64,000 nt of DNA, taken from positions 62,001-126,000 of the forward strand of contig NZ_CYRX01000011.1 in the NCBI RefSeq assembly GCF_001458315.1. The letters run 5' to 3'. The DNA is from Thalassobacter stenotrophicus. Lineage in GTDB: Bacteria; Pseudomonadota; Alphaproteobacteria; Rhodobacterales; Rhodobacteraceae. This document shows, one piece after another, positions 43,956 through 52,710 of the stretch; the first letter of the stretch is position 1; the number at the start of each line of letters is the position of its first letter. The position numbers and the translations under genes are program-made. The notes beneath the pieces were generated by a model. The model saw nothing but the letters and a program-made list of their open reading frames with translations. It searched no databases and had not been told where the DNA came from.

Positions 43956-43985
43956 TGAACCAATTCCGAACCCATGACGTACATG
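43956..43985 (+). promoter_or_regulatory. Probable RpoE-type promoter for the divergent five-gene operon
   Basis: On the plus strand TGAACC (43956-43961) is followed after 18 bases by TACATG (43980-43985), one mismatch from the TGATCC -35 element and with the same spacing as the rpoE promoter. The start point would be near 43992, about 25 bases before the GTG chosen for the first gene. Confidence 0.5.
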
Positions 43986-44016
43986 TAAACGGAACTAGAC
44001 AGTGAGAGGACGACCA

Positions 44017-45315
44017 GTGCCATTTGAAGTTGACACCTTTGCACCCAAACGGATCGCTATCGTGGGCGGCGGGATATCAGGGATGGCTGCGGCCTATCAC
44101 CTTAGCCAAACACACTCCGTCACGCTTTACGAAGCAGAGGGGCGCATCGGCGGGCATGCACGCACCGTGATGGCTGGCAAACGCGGCGACCAAGCCGTGG
44201 ACACAGGCTTTATCGTCTACAACTACGCCAACTACCCCCACCTGACGCGTCTGTTTGCGGAACTGGATGTGCCGGTTGCCAAATCAAACATGTCCTTTGG
44301 CGCCTCCTTTGGCGGTGGCGCGATGGAATACGGGCTGCAATCGCTCGATTCGCTGTTTGCAACGCGCAGCAACATCGTCTCACCCAAGTTCCTGCGCATG
44401 GTCGCGGATATTTTCAAATTCAACAACAACGCCGATCACGTCGCAAAAGACCCCGACATCACGCTCAATGAGTTGTGCGATCAACTGCGGCTCAGCCAAG
44501 GCTTTCGGGATTGGTATTTGGCCCCGATGTCCGGCGCGATCTGGTCCACGCCGACACAAAACGTCATGGACTTCCCTGCGCAGGCTTTGGTCAAGTTCTT
44601 CAAAAACCATGCACTTATGTCCACCACAGGCCAGCACCAGTGGTACACCGTGGATGGCGGCTCGATTGAATATGTGCGCCGTTTGGAACACGCCCTAAAA
44701 TCCCGCGCTGTGGCGATCCGCAAATCCACGCCTGTGAATGCGGTCAAACGCATCCCCGGCGGCGGAGTTGAAATCAAAGCCAAGGGTGATGAGTGGAAGG
44801 TCTATGATGAGGTGATCTTTGCCACCCACTCCGACCAGACCCTCGCGATGCTGTCCGATGCCACGCCGACCGAACGCGACAACCTTAGCGCGGTACGCTA
44901 CCAGCCCAACCGCGCCACGCTACACGCTGACCCCAATACGATGCCCAAGCGGAAATCCTGTTGGGCCAGCTGGGTCTACACCGAGGCTGCGGACAAAGAG
45001 GGCGATAAAATCGACCTGACCTACTGGATGAACTCACTTCAGCCGATCCCCCACGATGACCTGTTGCTCGTTACGCTCAATTCACAGGCCCCCATCCGGG
45101 AAGAATTGATCTACGATGAGGTTGATTTCGCCCATCCGATCTATGACCTCGCGATGACTGCGGCCGTAGAGCGGATCAAGGCTACAAACGGCACCGCTAA
45201 CACATGGTTCTGCGGCGCATGGATGCGTAACGGCTTTCATGAAGACGGCTACGCCTCGGCCTATGACGTCGTGCAGGCGCTGAACGCAACCAGCGTGGCC
45301 ATGGCTGCCGAATGA
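44017..45315 (+). CDS. FAD-dependent oxidoreductase of the RpoE regulon (amine-oxidase/desaturase-like)
   Basis: A 432-residue flavoprotein of the NAD(P)-binding Rossmann/amine-oxidase superfamily. Seen: FAD motif RIAIVGGGISGMAAAYHLS, YEAEGRIGGHARTV, and NTWFCGAWMRNGFHEDGYASAYDVV at the end. The matching gene by position in R. sphaeroides (RSP1091) is, as I recall, part of the RpoE regulon and linked to furan fatty acid formation. GTG 44017 is preferred over GTG 44002, since GAGAGGA lies six bases before it. First gene of a tight operon; the stop overlaps DUF1365. Confidence 0.85.
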   Translation: MPFEVDTFAPKRIAIVGGGISGMAAAYHLSQTHSVTLYEAEGRIGGHARTVMAGKRGDQAVDTGFIVYNYANYPHLTRLFAELDVPVAKSNMSFGASFGGGAMEYGLQSLDSLFATRSNIVSPKFLRMVADIFKFNNNADHVAKDPDITLNELCDQLRLSQGFRDWYLAPMSGAIWSTPTQNVMDFPAQALVKFFKNHALMSTTGQHQWYTVDGGSIEYVRRLEHALKSRAVAIRKSTPVNAVKRIPGGGVEIKAKGDEWKVYDEVIFATHSDQTLAMLSDATPTERDNLSAVRYQPNRATLHADPNTMPKRKSCWASWVYTEAADKEGDKIDLTYWMNSLQPIPHDDLLLVTLNSQAPIREELIYDEVDFAHPIYDLAMTAAVERIKATNGTANTWFCGAWMRNGFHEDGYASAYDVVQALNATSVAMAAE

Positions 45316-46073
45316 CCCGCGTCCTGGAACATATTCCGGGGCACACCTGGCACGGACGCAAAGGCGCGGTCGAGAATGCGTTCAAGTATTCAATCGACTA
45401 CGTCCTACTGGACCTAGAGGACGAAGGCCCCCTGCCCGCGCTGTTTTCGCGTAACCGTCGCAACCTTGCGGCGGTCTACGACGCCGATCACGGCGGCCCG
45501 CGCGGCGAAGGGCGCGGGCTGAGTTGGGTCAATCAAGTGCTGCAAGCCTATGGGCTGCAATTCCAGCGGGGCAAAACCCTGCTTCTGACCCAACCGCGCA
45601 TGTTTGGGTATGTGTTCAACCCTGTCTCGTTCTGGCTTTGCTACGACGTCGAAAACGAGCTGCGCGTCGTCATCGCAGAGGTCAGCAACACCTACGGTGA
45701 CCGCCACTCGTACTTGTGCCACACCGACAACCTGTCTCCGATCACCGCCGAGACTGAGATGCACGCGACCAAAATATTCTACGTCTCTCCGTTCCAAAAA
45801 ATCGAAGGCGATTACACCTTCCGCTTTAACATCACCGATGAACGCATCGGCGTCTGGATCGACTATTCCGGCGGCAAAGGCGGACTGATCGCGACGCTCT
45901 GCGGCAAGCGTCAGCCGCTGACCTCTAAGGGTTTGGCGTTTGCAGCCCTACGTCGCCCCCTTGGCGCGCGACGGGTCATGGCCCTGATCCATTGGCAGGC
46001 GCTCAAGCTGTGGTGGAAGGGCGCGCGGTTTCGCACACGCCCCACCCCTCCCCCGGAGGAGGTGTCGCGGTGA
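45312..46073 (+). CDS. DUF1365 family protein
   Basis: A 253-residue protein of the DUF1365 family, usually found beside the flavoprotein upstream. Seen: HTWHGRKGAVENAFKYSIDYVLLDLE, GYVFNPVSFWLCYD and the AEVSNTYGDRHSYL block. In R. sphaeroides the homologue (RSP1090) is reported to help ChrR degradation under singlet oxygen; the biochemistry is unknown. Four-base overlaps with both neighbours. Confidence 0.88.
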   Translation: MTRVLEHIPGHTWHGRKGAVENAFKYSIDYVLLDLEDEGPLPALFSRNRRNLAAVYDADHGGPRGEGRGLSWVNQVLQAYGLQFQRGKTLLLTQPRMFGYVFNPVSFWLCYDVENELRVVIAEVSNTYGDRHSYLCHTDNLSPITAETEMHATKIFYVSPFQKIEGDYTFRFNITDERIGVWIDYSGGKGGLIATLCGKRQPLTSKGLAFAALRRPLGARRVMALIHWQALKLWWKGARFRTRPTPPPEEVSR

Positions 46074-47296
46074 CATCCGCCCGCGCGCTTGGCTTGCCCC
46101 GCTACGCGGTGTTTGCCGCCGTGCTTTCGGCGGCTGGCTTGCCCATCTATATCCACGCGCCCAAGTTCTACGTGGACAGCTACGGCGTCTCGCTGGGCGC
46201 GCTGGCCACGGTCCTGTTTTTCCTGCGCCTAATCGACGTGGTCCAAGACCCGTTTTTTGGCTGGCTCTCTGAGGCTGGTCGAAAGTACCGCCCGGCACTG
46301 GTGGCACTGGGCGGTATCGTGATGGCAATCTCGATGTGGGGGCTGTTCGCCGTGACGCCACCCATCGACGCAATATGGTGGTTTGCCCTCACGCTCGCAG
46401 GGTTGTTTTCGGGGTTCTCACTGCTGACGATCTCGTTCTACGCCCAGGGCGTGTTAAAGGCGAATGTGATGGGGGACGGCCACGTTCGCCTTGCGACATG
46501 GCGCGAAACGGGTGCATTGATCGGCGTCTGCGTGGCCTCCGTGGCGCCTGTGGCTCTGGCGTTTAGTGGCGCGCCCTTTATGGCATATGCGGGCCTCTTC
46601 GCGGGTCTCACGCTGCTGGCCCTTTGGCTGATGCGGAATGAATGGCGGTCCGAGGCAACCGCGCCCAGCACCCCCATGGGTGACATCCTGCGCGATGCCA
46701 CCGCGCGGCGGCTTTTGCTGATTGCACTCCTAAACGCGGCCCCTGTTGCCGTGACCTCAACCCTGTTCTTGTTCTTCGTCGAAAGCCGCCTTGATGCCCC
46801 CGGCATGGAGGGGCCTTTGCTGCTCCTGTTCTTTCTCGCCGCGGCACTGTCGGCCCCCATGTGGGGCCGCCTCGCGGAGCGCTACGGCCCCAAACCGATG
46901 CTCCTTGCGGGGATGGTGCTCGCGATTGCGACTTTTGCCTTTGCCCTCACACTGGGGGCGGGCGACACCGCACTGTTTGCGGTGATCTGCGTGGCCTCCG
47001 GCGCGACCTTGGGTGCGGACCTCACGCTTTTGCCCGCGATATTCGCGCGTCACATGGCGAAAATCGCCCCAAATGCAGGCAACGGCTTTGGCCTTTGGTC
47101 GTTTGTGTCAAAGTTCACGCTCGCAATTGCTGCGATCACACTACTTCCAATCCTAGAGGTTAACGGATTCCAGGCTGGCATGACCAACACGCCGGACGCC
47201 CTGATGACCCTGACACTGCTCTATGCGGGCCTGCCCTGCATCCTCAAACTGTTCGCGCTGGCCCTGCTCAGCGTGACCCGACTGACGGAGACATAA
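46070..47296 (+). CDS. MFS/GPH-type transporter of the RpoE operon
   Basis: A 408-residue membrane transporter with about twelve hydrophobic segments. The block FLRLIDVVQDPFFGWLSE is typical of the glycoside-pentoside-hexuronide cation symporter branch. Its position matches RSP1089 of R. sphaeroides. GTG 46070 overlaps the DUF1365 stop (GTGA), and GGAGGAGG lies seven bases upstream, which decides this start over the longer frame from 45992. A lipid or other non-sugar substrate seems more likely from context than a sugar. Confidence 0.85.
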   Translation: MTSARALGLPRYAVFAAVLSAAGLPIYIHAPKFYVDSYGVSLGALATVLFFLRLIDVVQDPFFGWLSEAGRKYRPALVALGGIVMAISMWGLFAVTPPIDAIWWFALTLAGLFSGFSLLTISFYAQGVLKANVMGDGHVRLATWRETGALIGVCVASVAPVALAFSGAPFMAYAGLFAGLTLLALWLMRNEWRSEATAPSTPMGDILRDATARRLLLIALLNAAPVAVTSTLFLFFVESRLDAPGMEGPLLLLFFLAAALSAPMWGRLAERYGPKPMLLAGMVLAIATFAFALTLGAGDTALFAVICVASGATLGADLTLLPAIFARHMAKIAPNAGNGFGLWSFVSKFTLAIAAITLLPILEVNGFQAGMTNTPDALMTLTLLYAGLPCILKLFALALLSVTRLTET

Positions 47297-47299
47297 CGG

Positions 47300-47857
47300 A
47301 TGGAATCGCTGCTTCTTGTTGGCCTTGGCGTGGTCCTAACGCTCAGCCTTGTCTGGGCACGGTTCCGATATGCGGCCTTTCCCGCTCAACGCCCCAGCGA
47401 CTACGCCGAGCAGACACCTCAATTCGACATCCGCCATCACCTAGACGGCCCAATCCAATGCGAGGGCATCATTTACGGCCCCACTGGGCGCGTTTCGTCC
47501 CGGTTTGTGGCCGATATGAACGCCACGTGGGACGGCAACACCGGCTCCATGACTGAGCATTTTCGCTACGACAGCGGCAGCACGCAGGATCGGATCTGGT
47601 CTCTCAAAATCGGCAACGACGGCCAGATCAAAGCCACCGCGCCCGACATCATCGGCGAAGGTGAGGGCACGCAGGAAGGCTCTGCCGTCAAACTATCATA
47701 CCGCATCAAACTGCCTGACGACGCTGGCGGCCATGTGCTGGACGTGACGGATTGGATGTATCTGATGGAGAACGGCACGGTGATGAACCGCTCGCAGTTC
47801 CGAAAGTTTGGAGTGAAAGTGGCCGAGCTTGTTGCCACCATGCGGAAAGTCGGATGA
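47300..47857 (+). CDS. DUF3833 family membrane-anchored protein
   Basis: A 185-residue protein with one N-terminal hydrophobic anchor (residues about 3-18) and a beta-rich domain of the DUF3833 family (DGPIQCEGIIYGPTGRVSSRF; WMYLMENGTVMNRSQFRKFGVKVAE). The domain is lipocalin-like in pattern, suggesting lipid binding, but this is inferred. It matches RSP1088 in position. The stop overlaps the SDR start. Confidence 0.85.
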   Translation: MESLLLVGLGVVLTLSLVWARFRYAAFPAQRPSDYAEQTPQFDIRHHLDGPIQCEGIIYGPTGRVSSRFVADMNATWDGNTGSMTEHFRYDSGSTQDRIWSLKIGNDGQIKATAPDIIGEGEGTQEGSAVKLSYRIKLPDDAGGHVLDVTDWMYLMENGTVMNRSQFRKFGVKVAELVATMRKVG

Positions 47858-48588
47858 GAGAATTTCAAGGAAAACGCTACTGGCTGATCGGCGCATCCGA
47901 AGGATTAGGCCGCGCGCTCGCCCTCAAACTGAGCGCGGCGGGGGCCGAGGTGATCGTCTCAGCGCGTAGTCAGGAAAAGCTGGACGCGCTGGTGGCAGAA
48001 ATGCCGGGCAAGGCCCGCGCGTTAACGCTCGATGTCGGTGTTTTGGAAAGCGTTGAGGGCACAGCTGCCGAAATCGGACACATCGACGGCATGGTGTATT
48101 TGGCGGGTGTCTACTGGCCGCAGTCAGCCCAAGACTGGAACGCGGAACAGGTCGAGGCGATGTGCGACATCAACTTTACCGGCTCTGCCCGGGCGGTCGG
48201 CGCGGTCATCGGCCAGATGGTAGAACGGGACGCAGGCCACATCGTCATCACAGGTTCGCTTTCGGGCTTTCGCGGGTTGCCCGGTGCCACGGGCTACGGC
48301 GCATCCAAGGCGGGCAATATGTGGCTGGCAGAGGGCATGTATGCCGATCTGCGCAACACTGGCGTCGATGTCCAAATCGCGAATCCCGGCTTCATCAAAA
48401 CCCGGCTTACGGACAAGAATGACTTTTCGATGCCATTCCTGATGACGCCAGAGCAAGCCGCCCAAGAAATGTTTGACCACATGTGCACGAGCGATTTCAA
48501 AAAGAGCTTTCCGCGCGTGTTTTCTTGGCTGTTCCGGGGGTCTCAGGTCCTGCCCGATTGGCTGTATTACCGGGTGTTTGGCAAGTAA
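47854..48588 (+). CDS. Short-chain dehydrogenase/reductase of the RpoE operon
   Basis: A 244-residue classical SDR with intact active site: S135 and Y148-x-x-x-K152 (ATGYGASKAGN), nucleotide loop IGASEGLGR at 12-20, and the substrate-lid IANPGFIKTRL. It matches RSP1087 of R. sphaeroides, which has been reported to be needed for full ChrR turnover. Start ATG 47854 overlaps DUF3833 by four bases. It is the last gene of the operon and is followed at once by a GC-rich hairpin. Confidence 0.9.
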   Translation: MREFQGKRYWLIGASEGLGRALALKLSAAGAEVIVSARSQEKLDALVAEMPGKARALTLDVGVLESVEGTAAEIGHIDGMVYLAGVYWPQSAQDWNAEQVEAMCDINFTGSARAVGAVIGQMVERDAGHIVITGSLSGFRGLPGATGYGASKAGNMWLAEGMYADLRNTGVDVQIANPGFIKTRLTDKNDFSMPFLMTPEQAAQEMFDHMCTSDFKKSFPRVFSWLFRGSQVLPDWLYYRVFGK

Positions 48589-48589
48589 C

Positions 48590-48607
48590 CCGCGCAATCA
48601 CGCGCGG
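48590..48607 (+). terminator. GC hairpin after the RpoE-dependent operon
   Basis: CCGCGC and GCGCGG with a six-base loop, two bases after the SDR stop codon. No T-run follows, so it is either a weak intrinsic terminator or a 3' end stabiliser. It lies between the operon and the tRNA gene on the opposite strand. Confidence 0.5.
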
Positions 48608-48679
48608 CAATTCGGCAGTGCGAACCGATAAGCCAGCCTCAGCCTCACAATCAGTGGGATGCATTTCATAGAGAGGGTT

Positions 48680-48755
48680 TGGTGGAGCCTAGCGGGATCG
48701 AACCGCTGACCTCCTGCATGCCATGCAGGCGCTCTCCCAGCTGAGCTAAGGCCCC
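48680..48755 (-). tRNA. tRNA-Ala, anticodon GGC
   Basis: A full cloverleaf on the minus strand with encoded CCA. The acceptor stem GGGGCCT pairs with AGGCTCC (one G-U pair), the D arm has AGCTCAGCTGGGAGAGC, the anticodon stem CCTGC/GCAGG encloses the loop ATGGCAT (anticodon GGC), and the T arm has GGTTCGATCCC. No mobile element is seen at its 3' end, so it is not a visibly occupied attachment site. Confidence 0.96.
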
Positions 48756-48836
48756 AAACCGTGCGTCTAGATAGAAAGACGCGGGCTGCGGCGCAAGCGG
48801 AAAATCTCTCCCGCGCCGCACTTTTTCACAACGAGA

Positions 48837-49175
48837 TTACTCGTCGTCGCCTTCGTTGCTGACATCGGCGATTTCGTCGAGAGACACAGTGTCCTCTTCG
48901 TCGTCATCATCCAGTACGTCGGCATCGTCTTCGATGGACACATCGTCCTCGAGTTCGGTGTCGTCGTCGTCCAGCAGCAGATCGTCTTCGGCCTCTTTGG
49001 CCTTGACCGCATCCGCATCATCCTTGTCCGCAGCCAGCACGCGGGTCTTGGTTCCGGTGTCGATGTTAACGGCTTCGCCGGTGTAAGGGCTAACGATCGG
49101 GCGCTTGTTCAGGTCGTAGAAGCGTTTGCCAGTAGTCGGGCAGACGCGCTTTACACCCCATTCTTCTTTGGGCAT
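48837..49175 (-). CDS. TIGR02300 (FYDLN acid) family protein
   Basis: A 112-residue alphaproteobacterial protein. The N-terminus holds WGVKRVCPTTGKRFYDLNKRPIVSPYTGE, with the FYDLN motif at about 19-23, and the second half is an extremely acidic tail of Asp and Glu (about residues 62-112). The zinc-ribbon-like start and acidic tail suggest nucleic acid or protein binding; no function is established. It is 82 bases from the tRNA-Ala gene on the same strand. Confidence 0.92.
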   Translation of the reverse strand: MPKEEWGVKRVCPTTGKRFYDLNKRPIVSPYTGEAVNIDTGTKTRVLAADKDDADAVKAKEAEDDLLLDDDDTELEDDVSIEDDADVLDDDDEEDTVSLDEIADVSNEGDDE

Positions 49176-49287
49176 GTCAGTTCCTTCAGGTCTTGGACGC
49201 TAAGATGAATTGGGGTGCCTTGCCATAGCTGAACAAGGGTGTCAAAGCCTTTCCCGTGGCAGTGCGGAACGATGGGGGCATTGACCT

Positions 49288-49998
49288 GTGGAATCGATCA
49301 TTCTTGAGGGTATCCCTCCCGTTGAAGTGCATCTGCGCCGTTCGCCCCGCGCGACACGGCTTTCTCTGCGGGTCGGGCGCACCGATGGGCGCGTCACGCT
49401 GACCCTGCCGCGCCGCGCGACCCTGCGGGAGGCGCACGCCTTCGCCAACGCCCAAGCCGCCTGGATCAGACAACATGTCTCCGCCGCACCCAGCGTGCAG
49501 CACCCCGTCATCGGTGGCACATTGCCCATCTTGGGTGAGGTTCTGCCCATCGTCGCGGGCCAAACACGCGTGGCCCGATTGTTGCCCGATGCGGTGCTGG
49601 TCCCCAATGACACCGCCAAAGTTGGCCCACGGATCAAGACGCTTTTGCGCACGTTGGCCCAGACCCACCTCACCGAAGCTTGTGAGCGCTACGCCACCTC
49701 TTTGGGCCGCAATCACGGCAAAATTACCTTTCGCGACACGCGTTCACGCTGGGGATCATGCACATCGCGGGGGGATTTGATGTTTTCGTGGCGGCTGGTA
49801 ATGGCCCCGTGGGAGGTGCTGGATTACGTCGCCGCCCATGAGGTCGCGCATTTGGCCCACATGGACCACTCCGCCCGCTTCTGGGCACAGGTCGAGGACC
49901 TCTTGCCGCGCTACCAACCGCACCGCGCGTGGCTCAAGGCGCATGGGGCTGGATTACACGCGTGGGACTTTAGTGTCCTTGACGCGACCCCGGACTAG
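49288..49998 (+). CDS. YgjP/SprT-like (DUF45) metallopeptidase
   Basis: A 236-residue putative zinc peptidase of the YgjP/DUF45 group. The zinc motif HEVAH is in YVAAHEVAHLAHMDHSARFW, preceded by RDTRSRWGSCTSRGDLMFSWRL, the family block. The N-terminal half has RSPRATRLSLRVGR, a common start. Start: GTG 49288. It is divergent from the FYDLN protein and 15 bases before the GntR regulator. Function is unclear, with no signal peptide. Confidence 0.88.
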   Translation: MESIILEGIPPVEVHLRRSPRATRLSLRVGRTDGRVTLTLPRRATLREAHAFANAQAAWIRQHVSAAPSVQHPVIGGTLPILGEVLPIVAGQTRVARLLPDAVLVPNDTAKVGPRIKTLLRTLAQTHLTEACERYATSLGRNHGKITFRDTRSRWGSCTSRGDLMFSWRLVMAPWEVLDYVAAHEVAHLAHMDHSARFWAQVEDLLPRYQPHRAWLKAHGAGLHAWDFSVLDATPD

Positions 49999-50013
49999 GC
50001 GCACCGTCCCGCC

Positions 50014-50661
50014 ATGTTAATCGACTCCAAATCCAGCGGAACCTCTGCCGCCCACGACAAGCTGTACCGCGCGCTGCGGACCCGTGTCATGCACGGCGAA
50101 CTCATCCCCGGTGAGCCGCTGACCCTGCGCGGCATCGGCAAAGAATACGGCGTCTCAATGACCCCTGTGCGCGAGGCACTGCGTCGCTTGATCGCGGAAG
50201 GGGCGCTGTCGCTATCGTCATCCGGGCGCGTCAGCACGCCAGAATTAAGCAGTGAGCGAATCGAAGAACTGGCTGCACTCAGGTCCCTGCTAGAACCGGA
50301 ACTGGCCGCGCGCGCCCTGCCCCGCGCCCACTCAGCCCTGATCGAGCGGATGGAAATCATCAACCGCTCTATCGCGGAGAAAATCGCGAAAAAGGACGCG
50401 GTGGGGTATATTCGCACCAACCTCGAATTCCACCGCACGCTGTATTTACGCGCGCAGGCACCTGCGATGCTTGCGATGGCGGAAACAGTTTGGCTGCAAA
50501 TGGGGCCAACGATGCGCGCACTTTATGGGCGACTGCACCGGACCGAGGCGCCCCGCCACCACCGCCTGATCCTCGCGGCACTGAACGCAGGGGATGAACC
50601 GGGGCTACGGCTCGCGGTGCGCGCCGACGTGACCCAAGGGCTAAAGCTGTTGGCGACTTAG
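50014..50661 (+). CDS. GntR-family transcriptional regulator (FCD type)
   Basis: A 215-residue regulator with an N-terminal winged helix-turn-helix (LTLRGIGKEYGVSMTPVREALRRLIAEGAL, split here as recognition helix MTPVREALRRL) and a C-terminal all-helical FCD domain with R/D/H residues for a metal and small organic acid. Such proteins often control organic acid metabolism. It is next to the 2-oxoglutarate dehydrogenase region but convergent with lpd; a role on the TGTGATCACA sites upstream of sucC is possible yet unproven. Confidence 0.88.
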   Translation: MLIDSKSSGTSAAHDKLYRALRTRVMHGELIPGEPLTLRGIGKEYGVSMTPVREALRRLIAEGALSLSSSGRVSTPELSSERIEELAALRSLLEPELAARALPRAHSALIERMEIINRSIAEKIAKKDAVGYIRTNLEFHRTLYLRAQAPAMLAMAETVWLQMGPTMRALYGRLHRTEAPRHHRLILAALNAGDEPGLRLAVRADVTQGLKLLAT

Positions 50662-50686
50662 CGCAGAATTCAGGAACGGATTGGTC

Positions 50687-50704
50687 CGGCGCGCAACCGC
50701 GCCG
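50687..50704. terminator. Bidirectional hairpin between gntR and lpd
   Basis: CGGCGCG and CGCGCCG with a CAAC loop, perfectly paired over seven bases and flanked by TTGG and CCAA that can extend the stem past a short bulge. It lies between convergent genes. T-runs are absent or very short. Confidence 0.6.
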
Positions 50705-50728
50705 AACCCAAGTGGTTGTCAAAGCCGA

Positions 50729-52120
50729 TTAGGCGTGGATCGCGCCGTCACCACAGGCCAAAGCCGCTTCACGCATTGCTTCCGAATATGTCGGGTGCGC
50801 GTGGCAAGTCCGCGCCAGATCTTCTGCAGCGGCACCGAATTCCATGGCAACACAGACTTCGTGGATCAAGTCACCGGCCATTGGGCCAATGACGTGTGCG
50901 CCCAAGATGCGGTCCGTCTTGGCATCAGCCAACAGCTTCACAAACCCATCGGCCGCGAAGTTCGCCTTTGCACGCCCGTTGCCCATGAACGAGAATTTCC
51001 CGATCTTATAGGCCACGCCCGCTTCCTTGAGTTGCTCTTCGGTTTGGCCGACATTGGCAACTTCGGGGTGCGTATAGATCACGCCGGGGATGACACCATA
51101 GTTCACGTGGGGCTTTTGGCCCGCGATCATCTCAGCGACGGCCATACCTTCATCCTCTGCCTTGTGAGCCAGCATCGGACCTTCAATTGCATCGCCGATC
51201 GCATAGATACCGGGGATGTTCGTGCGATAGCTCGACTGGGCGATCTGGCCGCGAGGGGTCATCTCAATGCCCAAAGCATCAAGGCCCAGTCCTTCTGTGA
51301 ACGGTTTGCGCCCGGTAGAGACCAGCACAACCTCGGTATCTAGCGTATGCTCACTGTCATCTTTGCGCAGCTTATAGGTGACCTTGGCTTTGGTCTTGGT
51401 GGCAGCAACCTTGGACACAGCCGCGCCCATGATGAACTTGAGGCCCTGCTTGGCGAGGATGCGCTGGAACTGCTTGGCAACCTCAAGGTCCATGCCCGGT
51501 GTGATGCCGTCCATGAATTCCACCACAGTTACCTCAGTGCCGAGGCGCGCATAAACGGAGCCCAGCTCCAGGCCGATCACACCACCCCCTACGACGGTCA
51601 TGGTCTTGGGGATTTTATTCAGCTCAAGCGCGCCGGTGGAAGTTACGACGACCTTTTCATCAATGGCCACTTCTGCGCCCGGAATGGTGGCCGGCTCTGA
51701 GCCGCTGGCGATGACGATGTGCTTGGCGGTATGGATTTCGTCGCCGACTTTGACCTCACCCGCCTTGGGGATGGAGGCCCAGCCCTTGATCCAATCGACC
51801 TTGTTCTTTTTGAACAGGAATTCGATGCCTTTGGTGTTTTGGGCAATGACGTCATCCTTATAGGCCAACATCTGTTTCCAATCGACCTTGGGCGCAGCAC
51901 CCGTCAGACCCATCTTGGCAAAGTTATGCTCTGCCTCGTGGAGCTGATGGGAGGCGTGCAGCAGCGCCTTGGACGGGATGCAGCCCACGTTCAGGCAGGT
52001 ACCACCGAGGGTGTCGCGCCCCTCAACACAGGCCGTTTTCAGGCCCAGTTGCGCGCAGCGGATTGCGCCGACATATCCGCCGGGACCGGAGCCGATGATG
52101 ATAACGTCGTAGTTTGCCAT
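50729..52120 (-). CDS. lpd: Dihydrolipoyl dehydrogenase (E3)
   Basis: FAD enzyme that reoxidises dihydrolipoamide of 2-oxoglutarate (and possibly other) dehydrogenase complexes with NAD. The 463-residue protein has the FAD motif [14 protein letters not shown], the redox disulphide [16 protein letters not shown], the NAD motif [15 protein letters not shown], and the C-terminal [15 protein letters not shown] with the catalytic His-Glu. It is separated from sucB by a MAPEG gene, two hairpins and about 640 bases, so it may be transcribed apart from the E1-E2 genes. Confidence 0.95.
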   Translation of the reverse strand: MANYDVIIIGSGPGGYVGAIRCAQLGLKTACVEGRDTLGGTCLNVGCIPSKALLHASHQLHEAEHNFAKMGLTGAAPKVDWKQMLAYKDDVIAQNTKGIEFLFKKNKVDWIKGWASIPKAGEVKVGDEIHTAKHIVIASGSEPATIPGAEVAIDEKVVVTSTGALELNKIPKTMTVVGGGVIGLELGSVYARLGTEVTVVEFMDGITPGMDLEVAKQFQRILAKQGLKFIMGAAVSKVAATKTKAKVTYKLRKDDSEHTLDTEVVLVSTGRKPFTEGLGLDALGIEMTPRGQIAQSSYRTNIPGIYAIGDAIEGPMLAHKAEDEGMAVAEMIAGQKPHVNYGVIPGVIYTHPEVANVGQTEEQLKEAGVAYKIGKFSFMGNGRAKANFAADGFVKLLADAKTDRILGAHVIGPMAGDLIHEVCVAMEFGAAAEDLARTCHAHPTYSEAMREAALACGDGAIHA

Positions 52121-52143
52121 GATGTTTTCCTTTCTGTCGGTCG

Positions 52144-52170
52144 CCGGGGGCCAGCCCCCGGACCCCCGGG
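52144..52170. repeat. GC-rich repeat element with alternative hairpins between the MAPEG gene and lpd
   Basis: CCGGGGG (52144-52150) pairs with CCCCCGG at 52155-52161 and can equally pair with CCCCCGG at 52163-52169, so two mutually exclusive stems are possible. The following GGGATATTT is a sequence I associate with dispersed intergenic repeats in Rhodobacterales genomes. It lies 24 bases upstream of lpd and 20 bases downstream of the MAPEG gene on their strand. Confidence 0.55.
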
Positions 52171-52189
52171 ATATTTGAGAACCAAAGAA

Positions 52190-52600
52190 TTAGGCGATAG
52201 CCGCAAGAAGCATCGCTGTGGTTGCAAGAAAGCCCACGAGCCAGATGGCCGAGCGCCAAGGACGCCATCCGAAGTAGTAAGCTGGGATGTAGAGAACGCG
52301 GGCCGCAAGGTATGTGTAGGCCAGCAGGGCGGTGTAGGGTGTCGCCTCATCCGAGAGGGTCAGCACCGTGCAGGCGATGCCGAACAGGATCAGCCCTTCG
52401 AAGTGGTTGTTGAGGGCCCGATAGAGGCGGGCGGTTTTGTCGGAAAGTTGATCCTCAAGCGAGCCGCCAAGGCGCGCGCGATCCCGTGCGGAGGCCGTTT
52501 TGCCCGGGCCCAACTCAAGGTTGGCAGGGACGGCCATCAGGACGAATTGCACCACTTGGAGAAGTGCCGCGAGGGTGAGGGCAGTAAGTTCGGGGGTCAT
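52190..52600 (-). CDS. MAPEG family membrane protein
   Basis: A 136-residue membrane protein with four hydrophobic segments and the MAPEG pattern: an N-terminal helix (LTLAALLQVVQFVLMAVPAN), RALNNHFEGLILFGIA with the conserved N-x-x-E, and AYTYLAARVLYIPAYYFG. Family members are glutathione transferases or related enzymes; bacterial single-gene forms mostly lack known substrates. ATG 52600 is chosen with AGAGG before it. Its place between sucB and lpd splits the oxoglutarate dehydrogenase cluster. Confidence 0.85.
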   Translation of the reverse strand: MTPELTALTLAALLQVVQFVLMAVPANLELGPGKTASARDRARLGGSLEDQLSDKTARLYRALNNHFEGLILFGIACTVLTLSDEATPYTALLAYTYLAARVLYIPAYYFGWRPWRSAIWLVGFLATTAMLLAAIA

Positions 52601-52710
52601 GGGCATCCTCTGAGATGAGATCCATCGGCCGTTTTGGATGCGAGAGGCCAAGTCCGGCGTGAGGTCGTTCGTCCTGTTTTCGCTGGCATTTGGATGATCC
52701 CCTTGTGTGA

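Noticed and set aside
48680-48755. tRNA-Ala as an integration site for a mobile element
   Set aside because: No integrase, no direct repeat of the tRNA 3' end and ordinary conserved genes on both sides.
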